In this document: positions 41,104-48,223 of the stretch, one piece after another
Layout of the letters: each line of letters starts with the position of its first letter
Position numbering within the stretch: position 1 is the stretch's first letter
Origin: DAOMNN01 sp050486545
GTDB taxonomy: Bacteria > Pseudomonadota > Gammaproteobacteria > Burkholderiales > Rhodocyclaceae
NCBI GenBank assembly: GCA_050486545.1
Contig: JBJHDM010000004.1
Coordinates: 1-64,000, forward strand
Reading direction: 5' to 3'
DNA: 64,000 bases
The notes under the pieces: generated by a model
Told to the model about the DNA's origin: nothing
Databases searched by the model: none
What the model saw: only the letters and a program-made list of their open reading frames with translations
Made by a program: the position numbers and the translations under genes

Positions 41104-42592
41104 GATGACGAAGAGCACCCGCCCCGCGAAACCCGAGCTCGACACCGAAGTCGCCAGCCGGCTGCGCGATCCGTTCGAACAGGTGTTCATGGGCGTGCTA
41201 CGCACGAACGACCCACTGCTTTTGGAAAAGGCGGGCGGCACCAACTTCCATCTCTACCGCGATCTGGAACGTGACGGCAAGGTGTATGCAGCCCTGCAAA
41301 AGCGCACCCTCGCGCTGGTAAGCCGGCCGTGGCAGGTCGAGCCGGTCGAGGAAGGCGAGGCCGGGCAAAAGGATGCGGCGAAGGTGCAGGACATGCTCAA
41401 GCGCTGCAACTTCGACCGCATCTGCAAGGATCTGATGGAGGCGCTGCTGGTGGGCTTTGCCGTCGGCGAGGTGGTGTGGACGGTGCGCGACGGCATGGTC
41501 GTGCCGGCACGTGTGGTCAACCGCTCGCAGCGCCGCTTCGTCTATGTGCAGGACGATGAACAGCAACCCCCGCGGCTCCATCTGCTGACCCAGCAAGACA
41601 TGATTCGCGGCGAGCCGCTCGAGGACAACAAGTTCATCGTCCATCGCGTCAATCCGAAGGACGACAACCCTTACGGCACCGGCCTGGGCCTGCAGCTCTA
41701 CTGGCCGGTGTTCTTCAAGCGCAAGGGCATTGTCGCGTGGAACAAGCTCAACGACCGCTTCGGGTCGCCTACGCCGTGGGGCAAATACCCACGGAACGCG
41801 AGCCAGAAAGAGAAGAACACGCTGTTCGACGCGCTCAAGGCGTTTTCAAACGACGGCGTCGTCCTCACTCCGGAAGGCACGATGATCGAATTGCTCGAAA
41901 GCAAGCTGACCGGCTCGATCTCGACGCAGGAAGGGCTGTGCAACTACATGGACGACTGGATCGCCGAGGTGGTCCTCGGCCAGGAACCGCGCGCCAATGG
42001 CGGAGGCGCGCTGGCTGCGGCGAGCAAGGAACGCCAGGCGGTGCGCCTGGACCTGACCCAGGCCGACAGCGACCTCTTGTCCGAGACGCTGAACGCCACG
42101 CTGATCAAGTGGATCTGCGAATACAACGGCCTCGCACCGTGCCTGGTCTATCGTGCGATCAAGGCCGACGAGAACCTCAAGGAAGCCAGCGATACCGACA
42201 AGAATGTCTATGAGATGGGCTTCAAGCCCACGCTCGAGCACGTGCGCAGCAAGTACGGCGAGGGCTGGGAAGAACGCGAAATCGCGCCGCCCGGTGCCAC
42301 ACAGCCGGATGGTCGCCCGGTGGGATTCGCCGAGCCGGGCGATGCGCCCGATCCGTTCGCCCAGGTACTCGACGAGCTCGCCGGCGACTGGCAGCCGGTC
42401 ATGCATCCGCTGGTGAAGGCCCTGCAGGCGGCGATCGACGAGGCGAAGCGCAACGGTGAAACGGCCGAGCAGCTGCTCGCGCGCCTGCCCGATCTGTTCG
42501 CCGAGATGGACACCGGCCCCTTGACCGAGCGCCTCACCCAACTCACCTTCGCCGCTCGGCTGGCCGGGCAGGCCGGCATCGAGGCGGATTGA
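41096..42592 (+). CDS. DUF935 portal protein (Mu gp29-like)
   Basis: Protein of 498 residues forming the dodecameric DNA entry channel. It has DUF935 features: YAALQKRTLALVSRPWQVEP, NRSQRRFVYV, IVHRVNPKDDNPYGTGLG, and KRKGIVAWNKLNDRFGSPTPWGKYP. Position between TerL and MuF matches Mu-like phages. Confidence 0.9.
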   Translation: MAKMTKSTRPAKPELDTEVASRLRDPFEQVFMGVLRTNDPLLLEKAGGTNFHLYRDLERDGKVYAALQKRTLALVSRPWQVEPVEEGEAGQKDAAKVQDMLKRCNFDRICKDLMEALLVGFAVGEVVWTVRDGMVVPARVVNRSQRRFVYVQDDEQQPPRLHLLTQQDMIRGEPLEDNKFIVHRVNPKDDNPYGTGLGLQLYWPVFFKRKGIVAWNKLNDRFGSPTPWGKYPRNASQKEKNTLFDALKAFSNDGVVLTPEGTMIELLESKLTGSISTQEGLCNYMDDWIAEVVLGQEPRANGGGALAAASKERQAVRLDLTQADSDLLSETLNATLIKWICEYNGLAPCLVYRAIKADENLKEASDTDKNVYEMGFKPTLEHVRSKYGEGWEEREIAPPGATQPDGRPVGFAEPGDAPDPFAQVLDELAGDWQPVMHPLVKALQAAIDEAKRNGETAEQLLARLPDLFAEMDTGPLTERLTQLTFAARLAGQAGIEAD

Positions 42593-42594
42593 CG

Positions 42595-44163
42595 ATGTCG
42601 GCCGCCACCGATTTCGCCGCACTCTACCGCCTGCCTCCGGCCGAGGCGGTGCGATTCCTCGAGAAGCGTGACAAGATCACCGTAACCTACGACTGGCGAG
42701 ACCTGTGGCAGGAAGAGCACGCGCACCAGTTCACCGTCAGCCGCCTGGCTGCGGTCGATGTGCTCGAGTCGATGCGCCAGGGCATCGTCGACAGCGTCCA
42801 GGGCGATCTGTCGCGACGCGACTTCATGACCAATTTCGAGGAGTACCTCGCGCGCAAGGGCTGGTGGGGCGAGCGCACCGTGCTGGACCCGGTCACCGGC
42901 GAGGCGGTCACGACCAAGTTCGACCCGGCGCGGCTCAAACTCATCTACGACACCAACACGCGCCAGGCCTACAGCGCCGGCCAGTGGGAACGCATCGAGC
43001 GCAACAAGGCGTCGCACCCGTATATCCGCTACATCACCCAGCGCGACGAGAAGGTGCGCGACGAACACCGCCCGTGGGACAACCTGACCCTGCCGGTCGA
43101 TGACCCGTTCTGGCAGTCGCACTACCCGCCCAACGGCTGGAACTGCCGTTGCCGCGTCGTGGCCGTGAGTCGTCGCGACTACGACAAGGGCAGCACCCCG
43201 ACCGGACAGCCGATGGTCAAGACCGCGCCACCGATCGAGATGCGTAACTGGGAGAACAAGCGCACCGGCGAGACGCTGCGCATTCCCAAGGGGATCGATC
43301 CGGGGTTCGCATACAACCCCGGTCAGGCGCGCGCGGGTGAGCTGAAGAAGCTGGTCGACAAGAAGCTGGCCGAGACGACGCCCGCGATCGCCAGGGCGGT
43401 GCAAGCGGTGGAGCCGCCGTCGCCCACGAGCGTCGAGGGCTTCATCGAATCCGGGCGTGCCATCACCGCGGCGTTGCCGGACGGCGGCGTCGATGCCCTG
43501 GCCTGCCATACAGCACTACTCGAGCGCCTGTCTCGTGAGGTCGGCATCGGCAAAGCGGCCCAGGTCGCAACCCGCGGCGCCGGCGCAGCAGTCGTGAAGA
43601 AGGCGTCGCAACGGTTTCCGGACAGTTGGACGGCACAAACCGACCGGTACGGCCCCCTGTACGTCAAAGCGCAGGCACGGGCGCGCGGCTGGCACTGCAC
43701 GCTCGATGGTTCCTCAGGCGCGGCAAGAGTGAGGCTGTCGTCGTTCGGCGTCGTTCCGAACACGAAGGGCGCGGGTTACATCGTGGTGCGGGCCGATTCC
43801 ATGGGGAACGCAGTGCACGAGTACGCGCATCGGGTTCAGGCAGCGTTGCCTGCGCTCGACGCTTTGTTCCAGGATCTGCACCGCCGGCGCACCGCAGGCG
43901 AGCCGCTCGTGAGGCTGCGCGACATCACGGGTGGCGGATATGCGCGCAACGAACTGACGCGCCGGGACAAGTACATCGACGCGTATCAGGGCAAGGAGTA
44001 CTCTGGCGGCCGAGCGCTGGAGGTGATGTCGATGGCGCTGGAGACAACCCTTGCCGTCGACCCTGCTGCCAAGCACAGCTTGACTCGATTCAACAAACTC
44101 TATAATGAGGATCGAGAGATGTTCGATTTCGTGGTCGGATTGCTGTTTCACTGGAAGCCATGA
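42595..44163 (+). CDS. MuF head protein fused to a zinc-metalloprotease-like C-terminal domain
   Basis: Protein of 522 residues. Residues about 1-210 match the phage MuF minor head family (RLKLIYDTNTRQAYSAGQWERIER, YITQRDEKVRDEHRPWDN, HYPPNGWNCRCRVVAVSR). The C-terminal 250 residues are extra: MGNAVHEYAHRVQAAL has an HExxH zinc motif (H408-E409, H412) with a downstream Glu (E476) in EVMSMALE. MuF proteins with toxic C-terminal domains are known in temperate phages. The protein could be injected with DNA or act on competitors; a structural processing role is also possible. It overlaps the next gene by 4 bp. The start is ATG at 42595. Confidence 0.8.
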   Translation: MSAATDFAALYRLPPAEAVRFLEKRDKITVTYDWRDLWQEEHAHQFTVSRLAAVDVLESMRQGIVDSVQGDLSRRDFMTNFEEYLARKGWWGERTVLDPVTGEAVTTKFDPARLKLIYDTNTRQAYSAGQWERIERNKASHPYIRYITQRDEKVRDEHRPWDNLTLPVDDPFWQSHYPPNGWNCRCRVVAVSRRDYDKGSTPTGQPMVKTAPPIEMRNWENKRTGETLRIPKGIDPGFAYNPGQARAGELKKLVDKKLAETTPAIARAVQAVEPPSPTSVEGFIESGRAITAALPDGGVDALACHTALLERLSREVGIGKAAQVATRGAGAAVVKKASQRFPDSWTAQTDRYGPLYVKAQARARGWHCTLDGSSGAARVRLSSFGVVPNTKGAGYIVVRADSMGNAVHEYAHRVQAALPALDALFQDLHRRRTAGEPLVRLRDITGGGYARNELTRRDKYIDAYQGKEYSGGRALEVMSMALETTLAVDPAAKHSLTRFNKLYNEDREMFDFVVGLLFHWKP

Positions 44164-44501
44164 CGCGCTACTCCTGCAAACCTTCATCTGGAAATCCTGG
44201 CGTCGCACCACTGGTGTTCGACTGGGATGAGGCCGCCGGTACGGTGGCGGGTGAGAGTGCGGCCGAGATCATGGAGCACATCGAGGCGGGGGGCGTACCG
44301 CTGCATCCCTTGCCGAACTTTCACTCCTTCGGTCCCGACCCGCTGAAGAGCCGCGCCGACATGGCCGCCATTGTTGGCTACCTGCACACGTTGCCGGCCT
44401 ACCTGGCCGATGCCTATCCTGCAGTCGATGTCGAACCCGTCGTCGCGGAGTATCTCGATGCCGACGGTCGCGTGATCGCCCAGGCCGAAGTCATCTACTG
44501 A
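44160..44501 (+). CDS. Small protein between MuF and gpG, possible immunity protein
   Basis: Protein of 113 residues, acidic, with no family that I recognise (FDWDEAAGTVAGESAAEIMEHI; LPAYLADAYPAVDVEP). In Mu the gpF and gpG genes are adjacent; here this gene is inserted and translationally coupled to the MuF fusion (ATGA). That placement suits an immunity protein for the extra MuF domain, but proof is lacking. Confidence 0.5.
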   Translation: MTRYSCKPSSGNPGVAPLVFDWDEAAGTVAGESAAEIMEHIEAGGVPLHPLPNFHSFGPDPLKSRADMAAIVGYLHTLPAYLADAYPAVDVEPVVAEYLDADGRVIAQAEVIY

Positions 44502-44509
44502 CACGCGTC

Positions 44510-44956
44510 ATGGGCATCACCGTCGACATCCACGACCAGCCGGTTCTCGACTACCTCAACCAGCTCCTGGCCAGATCCAGCAACCTGTTGCCGCTGATGG
44601 ACAGCATCGGTCAAGAGATGGAAGGCCGGATCTTGTCGCGCTTCGAGACGCGCACGGATCCGAACGGGCAGGCTTGGGCTCCCTGGGCGCCATCCACCGT
44701 GAAGAGGTACCCGGAGGATGGTCACGGCTTCCTGCTCGATCGCTACGGTGACATGCTCAGAAGCTTATCGCACAGTGCGACCGCAACCAGCGTCACGATC
44801 GGGTTCGGACAACCCTATGCCGCCTACCACGAGTTTGGCACCAAGCACATGCCCCGTCGCGGTCTGCTCACGGCCGATCCGGATTCCGGTACGCTCGGGC
44901 CGGAAGACGCTGAGAGCATTCTGGAGATCGTGCGCAGCTATCTCGAAGAGCCATAA
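44510..44956 (+). CDS. Phage virion morphogenesis protein, Mu gpG-like
   Basis: Protein of 148 residues with the gpG family pattern: LLPLMDSIGQEMEGRILSRFETRTDPNGQAWAPWAPST, then LLDRYGDMLRSLSH and YAAYHEFGTKHMPRRG. In Mu-like phages it takes part in head and tail joining. It is the last gene on the right, ending 104 bp before the phage end; in relatives the protease and capsid genes follow here. Confidence 0.9.
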   Translation: MGITVDIHDQPVLDYLNQLLARSSNLLPLMDSIGQEMEGRILSRFETRTDPNGQAWAPWAPSTVKRYPEDGHGFLLDRYGDMLRSLSHSATATSVTIGFGQPYAAYHEFGTKHMPRRGLLTADPDSGTLGPEDAESILEIVRSYLEEP

Positions 44957-45040
44957 GCCCGCGGCGACGCGGTTGCACCCTGCGCAAAGGATTTGCACTT
45001 CCCGTCCTGATATTTCCCCCGACGTTTTGCTAAATCCCGG

Positions 45041-45060
45041 ATTTATCGCGCCGGAGCCCA
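45041..45060. repeat. Prophage right end with inverted transposase-binding motif
   Basis: ATTTATCGCGCCGGAGCCCA is the inverse of the left-end pattern: ATTTATCGCGC is the complement of GCGCGATAAAT, and the final AGCCCA mirrors TGGGCT at 7548. Only one clear motif copy is visible here against two at the left end, which is the kind of asymmetry Mu-type ends show. Confidence 0.75.
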
Positions 45061-45151
45061 TTGAATATCTCAGTTCCTCTTAGCTGGTGACAGTGTTAAA
45101 CTAAATGCAAATTGTTCGTATTTAGCTTTACTGTCAAGGGAGTGCCCATCC

Positions 45152-45523
45152 ATGAAGAGGTCCATCGTCGTCACCGCCGCTGCATCCTTACTTGCCTTCG
45201 CGCCGTTCGCCTTCGCGACAGAGCGCTATGATCACTTCAAGGGCAAGCCTTCGGAAACCTTGGTGGAAGCGGTCCGGAATTTTTCCGAGTGCAACGAGAA
45301 ACTCGAGGCGGTGCTGAACGGCAAGCTCGACGACAATGCCATGCACACGGTCCACGAGCTGACCTACACGCTCGAGAACGCGCTCGAGAAGATCAATTCC
45401 GAGTTGGCCGCCCTGGCCGATACCCTCGAGGAGGTCCATCAGGCGTCCGAACGGCACGATCACGACGCCGTGCTGCGCTACGGCCGGGAATACCTCGAAG
45501 TGTCCCGCCAGGTCGTTCGTTAG
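45152..45523 (+). CDS. Small periplasmic protein of the DUF6746 type
   Basis: Protein of 123 residues with a signal peptide (SIVVTAAASLLAFAPFAFA) and a helical mature part (LVEAVRNFSECNEKLEAVLNG; ALEKINSELAALADTLEEVH) like that of four-helix periplasmic proteins. I recall DUF6746 with this pattern; function is not known. It is the first host gene right of the prophage, preceded by about 90 bp that hold no gene. Confidence 0.7.
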   Translation: MKRSIVVTAAASLLAFAPFAFATERYDHFKGKPSETLVEAVRNFSECNEKLEAVLNGKLDDNAMHTVHELTYTLENALEKINSELAALADTLEEVHQASERHDHDAVLRYGREYLEVSRQVVR

Positions 45524-45537
45524 GTTCCTGGTGGGCC

Positions 45538-45567
45538 GGGGCGACCCTATCGAGGCGATGTCGCCCC
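45538..45567. terminator. Hairpin between convergent genes, possible bidirectional terminator
   Basis: GGGGCGAC (45538-45545) pairs perfectly with GTCGCCCC (45560-45567) across a 14-base loop. It lies between the stops of the DUF6746 gene and the convergent kinase gene. No T-run follows on either side, so termination may be weak or factor-dependent. Confidence 0.5.
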
Positions 45568-45583
45568 AGCCGGACGGCCGGTT

Positions 45584-48055
45584 TCAGGTCGCCTGTTTGA
45601 TCGCCAGTACGGCCTGGTTGCGCAGCGTGCGCAGCAACGACAATTCCTTTTCGCTGATCTCGATCTCCCCGGCCTTCTCCTTGTCCGCATAGATCAGCGC
45701 GACCGGGTTCTGCTTGATGTTCAACGGAAAGATGACGAAGGTCTTCGCCGTGACGGTCTTGCGGAACCAATCCGGGATGCGCGAGGCGATCTTCGGATCA
45801 TCGACATCGCTGATCAGGATGTCGACGCCGTTCTTCATCGATGCGTGAAAGATGTCGGGTTGGAACTCGAGCCCGAAGCGGAACTTGCGTGCGAGTTCCG
45901 CCGCCTCCGGGCCGAATCCGAAGCGTCCCTGCATCGTCCGGGTTCGCGGATCCTTGATGCAAAGGATGACCCGCCGAAATCCCATGCCCCGGTACATCGT
46001 CTCGAGGATGATGCGCAGGATGTCGTTGAGCTTGAAGTCATCGACCATCGTATTGCTGATGTCCTGGATGCCGGCCGCGAGCACGGCCTGGGCATCGGTC
46101 GCCTTGACACCGTTCTCCGGGAAGTTTCCGGTATCGAGGGCCGGTGAGGGGCCGGTCTCGAGAACCGTTCCACCTGCGCCAACAGTCGTTTCCGAGTCGG
46201 CGCCCGCTTCTCCGGTGAGCGTCGCGTCGCCCTTCGCGTAGGCGCGCAGCGCTTTCCCGATCTTCGTCTGCGCGAGATTGATCCGGATGACACGCGCGAA
46301 ATCGGCGACTTCGGCGACGGCGGTCTCGACCAGGGTCTTGACGTCTTCGCGCGAGATCGAGAGCGAGTCCGCGTAGCGCGCCGAAATCCGTTTCAGCTCC
46401 GCTTCCCGTTCCGAGGCCGTCATCGTTGCGATGGCGGCACCGAGCTCGTTCGAGAAGCCTGCGAGCACCTTGAGCCGTTCGGCAGCGGTGCCGGGTGAGC
46501 GGACCGTACCGGCCGGCAGGCGCTGCATGCTGTCGACGATCAGCGGGGGGAAGCCCCAGCTTCGCGCAACGCCGATGCCCAGCTCCTCGAAGGACATGCC
46601 GAGCACGCGCAGCGAGGCGAGATTCTCGTCACAGCCTCCGGTGAGCATTTCCTTGCGGATCTCGTCGCATTCCTCGGGAAAGTAGAACTGTGCGAGCAAG
46701 CGCCCCAGATTGTGGAACAGCGAACAGATGTAGGCCTGCTCCGTATCCCTGGCGCGCTGGCTTCGGGACAGGTCGCGCGCGAGCGCGCCGGCGAAGTTCG
46801 CGAGCAGGAATTCTTCCTTGAGCTGATCGGCGTTGGCCTTGTTCTGGAGGTGCTCGAAGAGCATCACCGTGATTGCGATATTGCGCACCGCATCGAAACC
46901 CATGACCAGTACGGCACGCGAAACAGTACTGATGTTGCCGGCGCCCGCGCGCCGGAAATGGGTGGAGTTGACGAGGCGCAGCAGCTTGTTGGTGAGCGAG
47001 AAGTCGCGCAACACGAAGCCGGAAAGCTTGGCGACGCTCTCGTGCTCGCTGGCGGCGATTCGATTGATCGCCGAAACCGATTCCGACAACGCGGGGAAGT
47101 CGCTCTTGTGCCGCATCCGGCGCAACAGGAATTCGAGCGCACCCTTGCCGGAGCCGCCCGAGGGGCTTTCCTCGGCCGACGGCGCGAGCCACTCCTGCAG
47201 CGCCTTCCGAAAATCGCGCGCACTCGCGCAGCGTTCCTTCGGGTCGAAGGCGGTGACCGACAGCAGGATCCTCGCCAGCCGCTCGTCGATGTTCGTGCCT
47301 TCGGGCAGGTGTACGGGATCGGAGCCGATGCGCCGCATGATCGCGTACGGGTCGTCGCCGCCGAACACGATCGTTCCGGTGAGCAGTTCGATCAGGATCA
47401 GGCCCGCCGCGAACACGTCGGTCCGCGGACCGATCTCGCGTGCATTGATGTACTCGGGCGCCATGTAAGACGGCGTGCCCGTCAGACCCTTTCCGGTGCC
47501 GCCCTTTCCGTCCACCCTGCCGGCGATGCCGAAGTCCATCACCCGCGGCACGCCCCGTTCGTCCATCAGGATGTTGCTGGGCTTGAGGTCGCGATGGATG
47601 ATTCCCGCTTCGTGGGCTGCCTCGATGGCTTCGAGGATCCCGATCAGGAGACTTGCGGCTTCTTCGGGTGGAACGGCGCCCCGGCGCCGGATGAACTGCC
47701 CCAGGTCCTCCCCGGGGACGTACTCGAACACCAGGTAGGCGTCGCCGCCCTCGAGTCCGAGGTCGAAGATCGGAACGATCCCGGGATGACGCAGCTTGCT
47801 GACCATTTTTGCCTCGGCCAGCAGCGATTCATGCTGCCCCATGGTCCGGCCGCCGAAGTGCAGCGTCTTGAGTGCGACTTCGCGGTCGAGTTGCGGGTCG
47901 TGGGCAAGATAGACCACGCTCTGGGCGCCTCGGCCCAGTTCACGCCTGATCTCGAACCGCCCGATGCGCTTGCCCAATTCGTCCCACCCGACCCGATTGA
48001 TTTCCTGAGTGCGTCGCAGTGTAGCAAAGGCCGCAAGGCCGCGTGTGACGCACAT
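45584..48055 (-). CDS. Serine/threonine protein kinase with HDOD and GAF domains
   Basis: Signalling protein of about 823 residues. The kinase domain is complete: ELGRGAQSVVYLA (Gly loop), VALKTL (ATP Lys), HRDLKPSNILMD (catalytic loop), DFG, and a GTPSYMAPE activation end. The middle (about 330-540) is an HDOD domain (FPALSESVSAINRIA ... SLTNKLLRLVNSTHFR), and the C-terminus (about 670-820) reads as a GAF-type sensor. Such combinations are thought to link small-molecule signals to phosphorylation. A GTG at 48118 is an alternative start; the ATG at 48055 has GGAAG close upstream. No membrane segment is seen. Confidence 0.85.
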   Translation of the reverse strand: MCVTRGLAAFATLRRTQEINRVGWDELGKRIGRFEIRRELGRGAQSVVYLAHDPQLDREVALKTLHFGGRTMGQHESLLAEAKMVSKLRHPGIVPIFDLGLEGGDAYLVFEYVPGEDLGQFIRRRGAVPPEEAASLLIGILEAIEAAHEAGIIHRDLKPSNILMDERGVPRVMDFGIAGRVDGKGGTGKGLTGTPSYMAPEYINAREIGPRTDVFAAGLILIELLTGTIVFGGDDPYAIMRRIGSDPVHLPEGTNIDERLARILLSVTAFDPKERCASARDFRKALQEWLAPSAEESPSGGSGKGALEFLLRRMRHKSDFPALSESVSAINRIAASEHESVAKLSGFVLRDFSLTNKLLRLVNSTHFRRAGAGNISTVSRAVLVMGFDAVRNIAITVMLFEHLQNKANADQLKEEFLLANFAGALARDLSRSQRARDTEQAYICSLFHNLGRLLAQFYFPEECDEIRKEMLTGGCDENLASLRVLGMSFEELGIGVARSWGFPPLIVDSMQRLPAGTVRSPGTAAERLKVLAGFSNELGAAIATMTASEREAELKRISARYADSLSISREDVKTLVETAVAEVADFARVIRINLAQTKIGKALRAYAKGDATLTGEAGADSETTVGAGGTVLETGPSPALDTGNFPENGVKATDAQAVLAAGIQDISNTMVDDFKLNDILRIILETMYRGMGFRRVILCIKDPRTRTMQGRFGFGPEAAELARKFRFGLEFQPDIFHASMKNGVDILISDVDDPKIASRIPDWFRKTVTAKTFVIFPLNIKQNPVALIYADKEKAGEIEISEKELSLLRTLRNQAVLAIKQAT

Positions 48056-48126
48056 CACTTCCAGATCCCGAATGCCGGGAGGACCGCTGAACGGGACCCG
48101 TGCGACAGCTTGATCCACAGCCGCTT

Positions 48127-48142
48127 AATGCGTATCATTCGC
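48127..48142. promoter_or_regulatory. Possible Fur box before the iron/heme uptake operon
   Basis: TGCGTATCATTCGCA (48129-48143) within AATGCGTATCATTCGC is an inverted repeat, with TGCG(A/T)AT halves around a central C, and resembles the AATGcgAATnATTcg style of proteobacterial Fur boxes. It lies about 90 bp before the TonB-dependent receptor start. Only one site was seen. Confidence 0.45.
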
Positions 48143-48223
48143 AACTTGTAGCAAGCCACCGAGCCTTCCTGAAGGTCAGGCAGCCAGCAAACGGACTGTT
48201 TGAATCCATTCAGGAGAGCGCGA

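Larger units (their letters stand above)
7548..45060. mobile_element. Mu/BcepMu-like transposable prophage, about 37.5 kb
   Basis: The region holds a full phage gene set: MuA-type DDE transposase, MuB-type ATPase, GemA, Mor-type activator, repressor/Ner switch, lysis cassette, terminases, DUF935 portal, MuF and gpG proteins, protease/scaffold, capsid and a siphovirus-like tail. Boundaries are set by TGGGCT at 7548 and its inverted copy AGCCCA ending at 45060, each next to copies of GCGCGATAAAT. The size fits the 36-40 kb of this phage group. No matching 5-bp target duplication is visible (CAGAT on the left, TTGAA on the right). Genes look intact, so it may be inducible. The order differs from Mu and BcepMu: the head genes are split between both ends. 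Confidence 0.9.

Noticed and set aside
7491..45091. GGTGAC present left (7491-7496) and right (45086-45091) of the prophage as a possible target duplication
   Set aside because: The ends it would define are not inverted copies of each other and do not begin TG/CA, unlike TGGGCT/AGCCCA. A shared 6-mer in two 100-bp flanks is easily chance.
45119..45136. TTTAGCTTTACTGTC in the right flank as a third copy of the late-promoter element
   Set aside because: Only CTTTACTG is shared; the left half TAAAGC and the following GAGC are missing, and it lies outside the phage end before a host gene.
45061..45151. Host gene interrupted by the prophage on the right side
   Set aside because: No coding frame in the 91 bp continues one broken at the left junction (7473-7547); insertion seems to be between genes.
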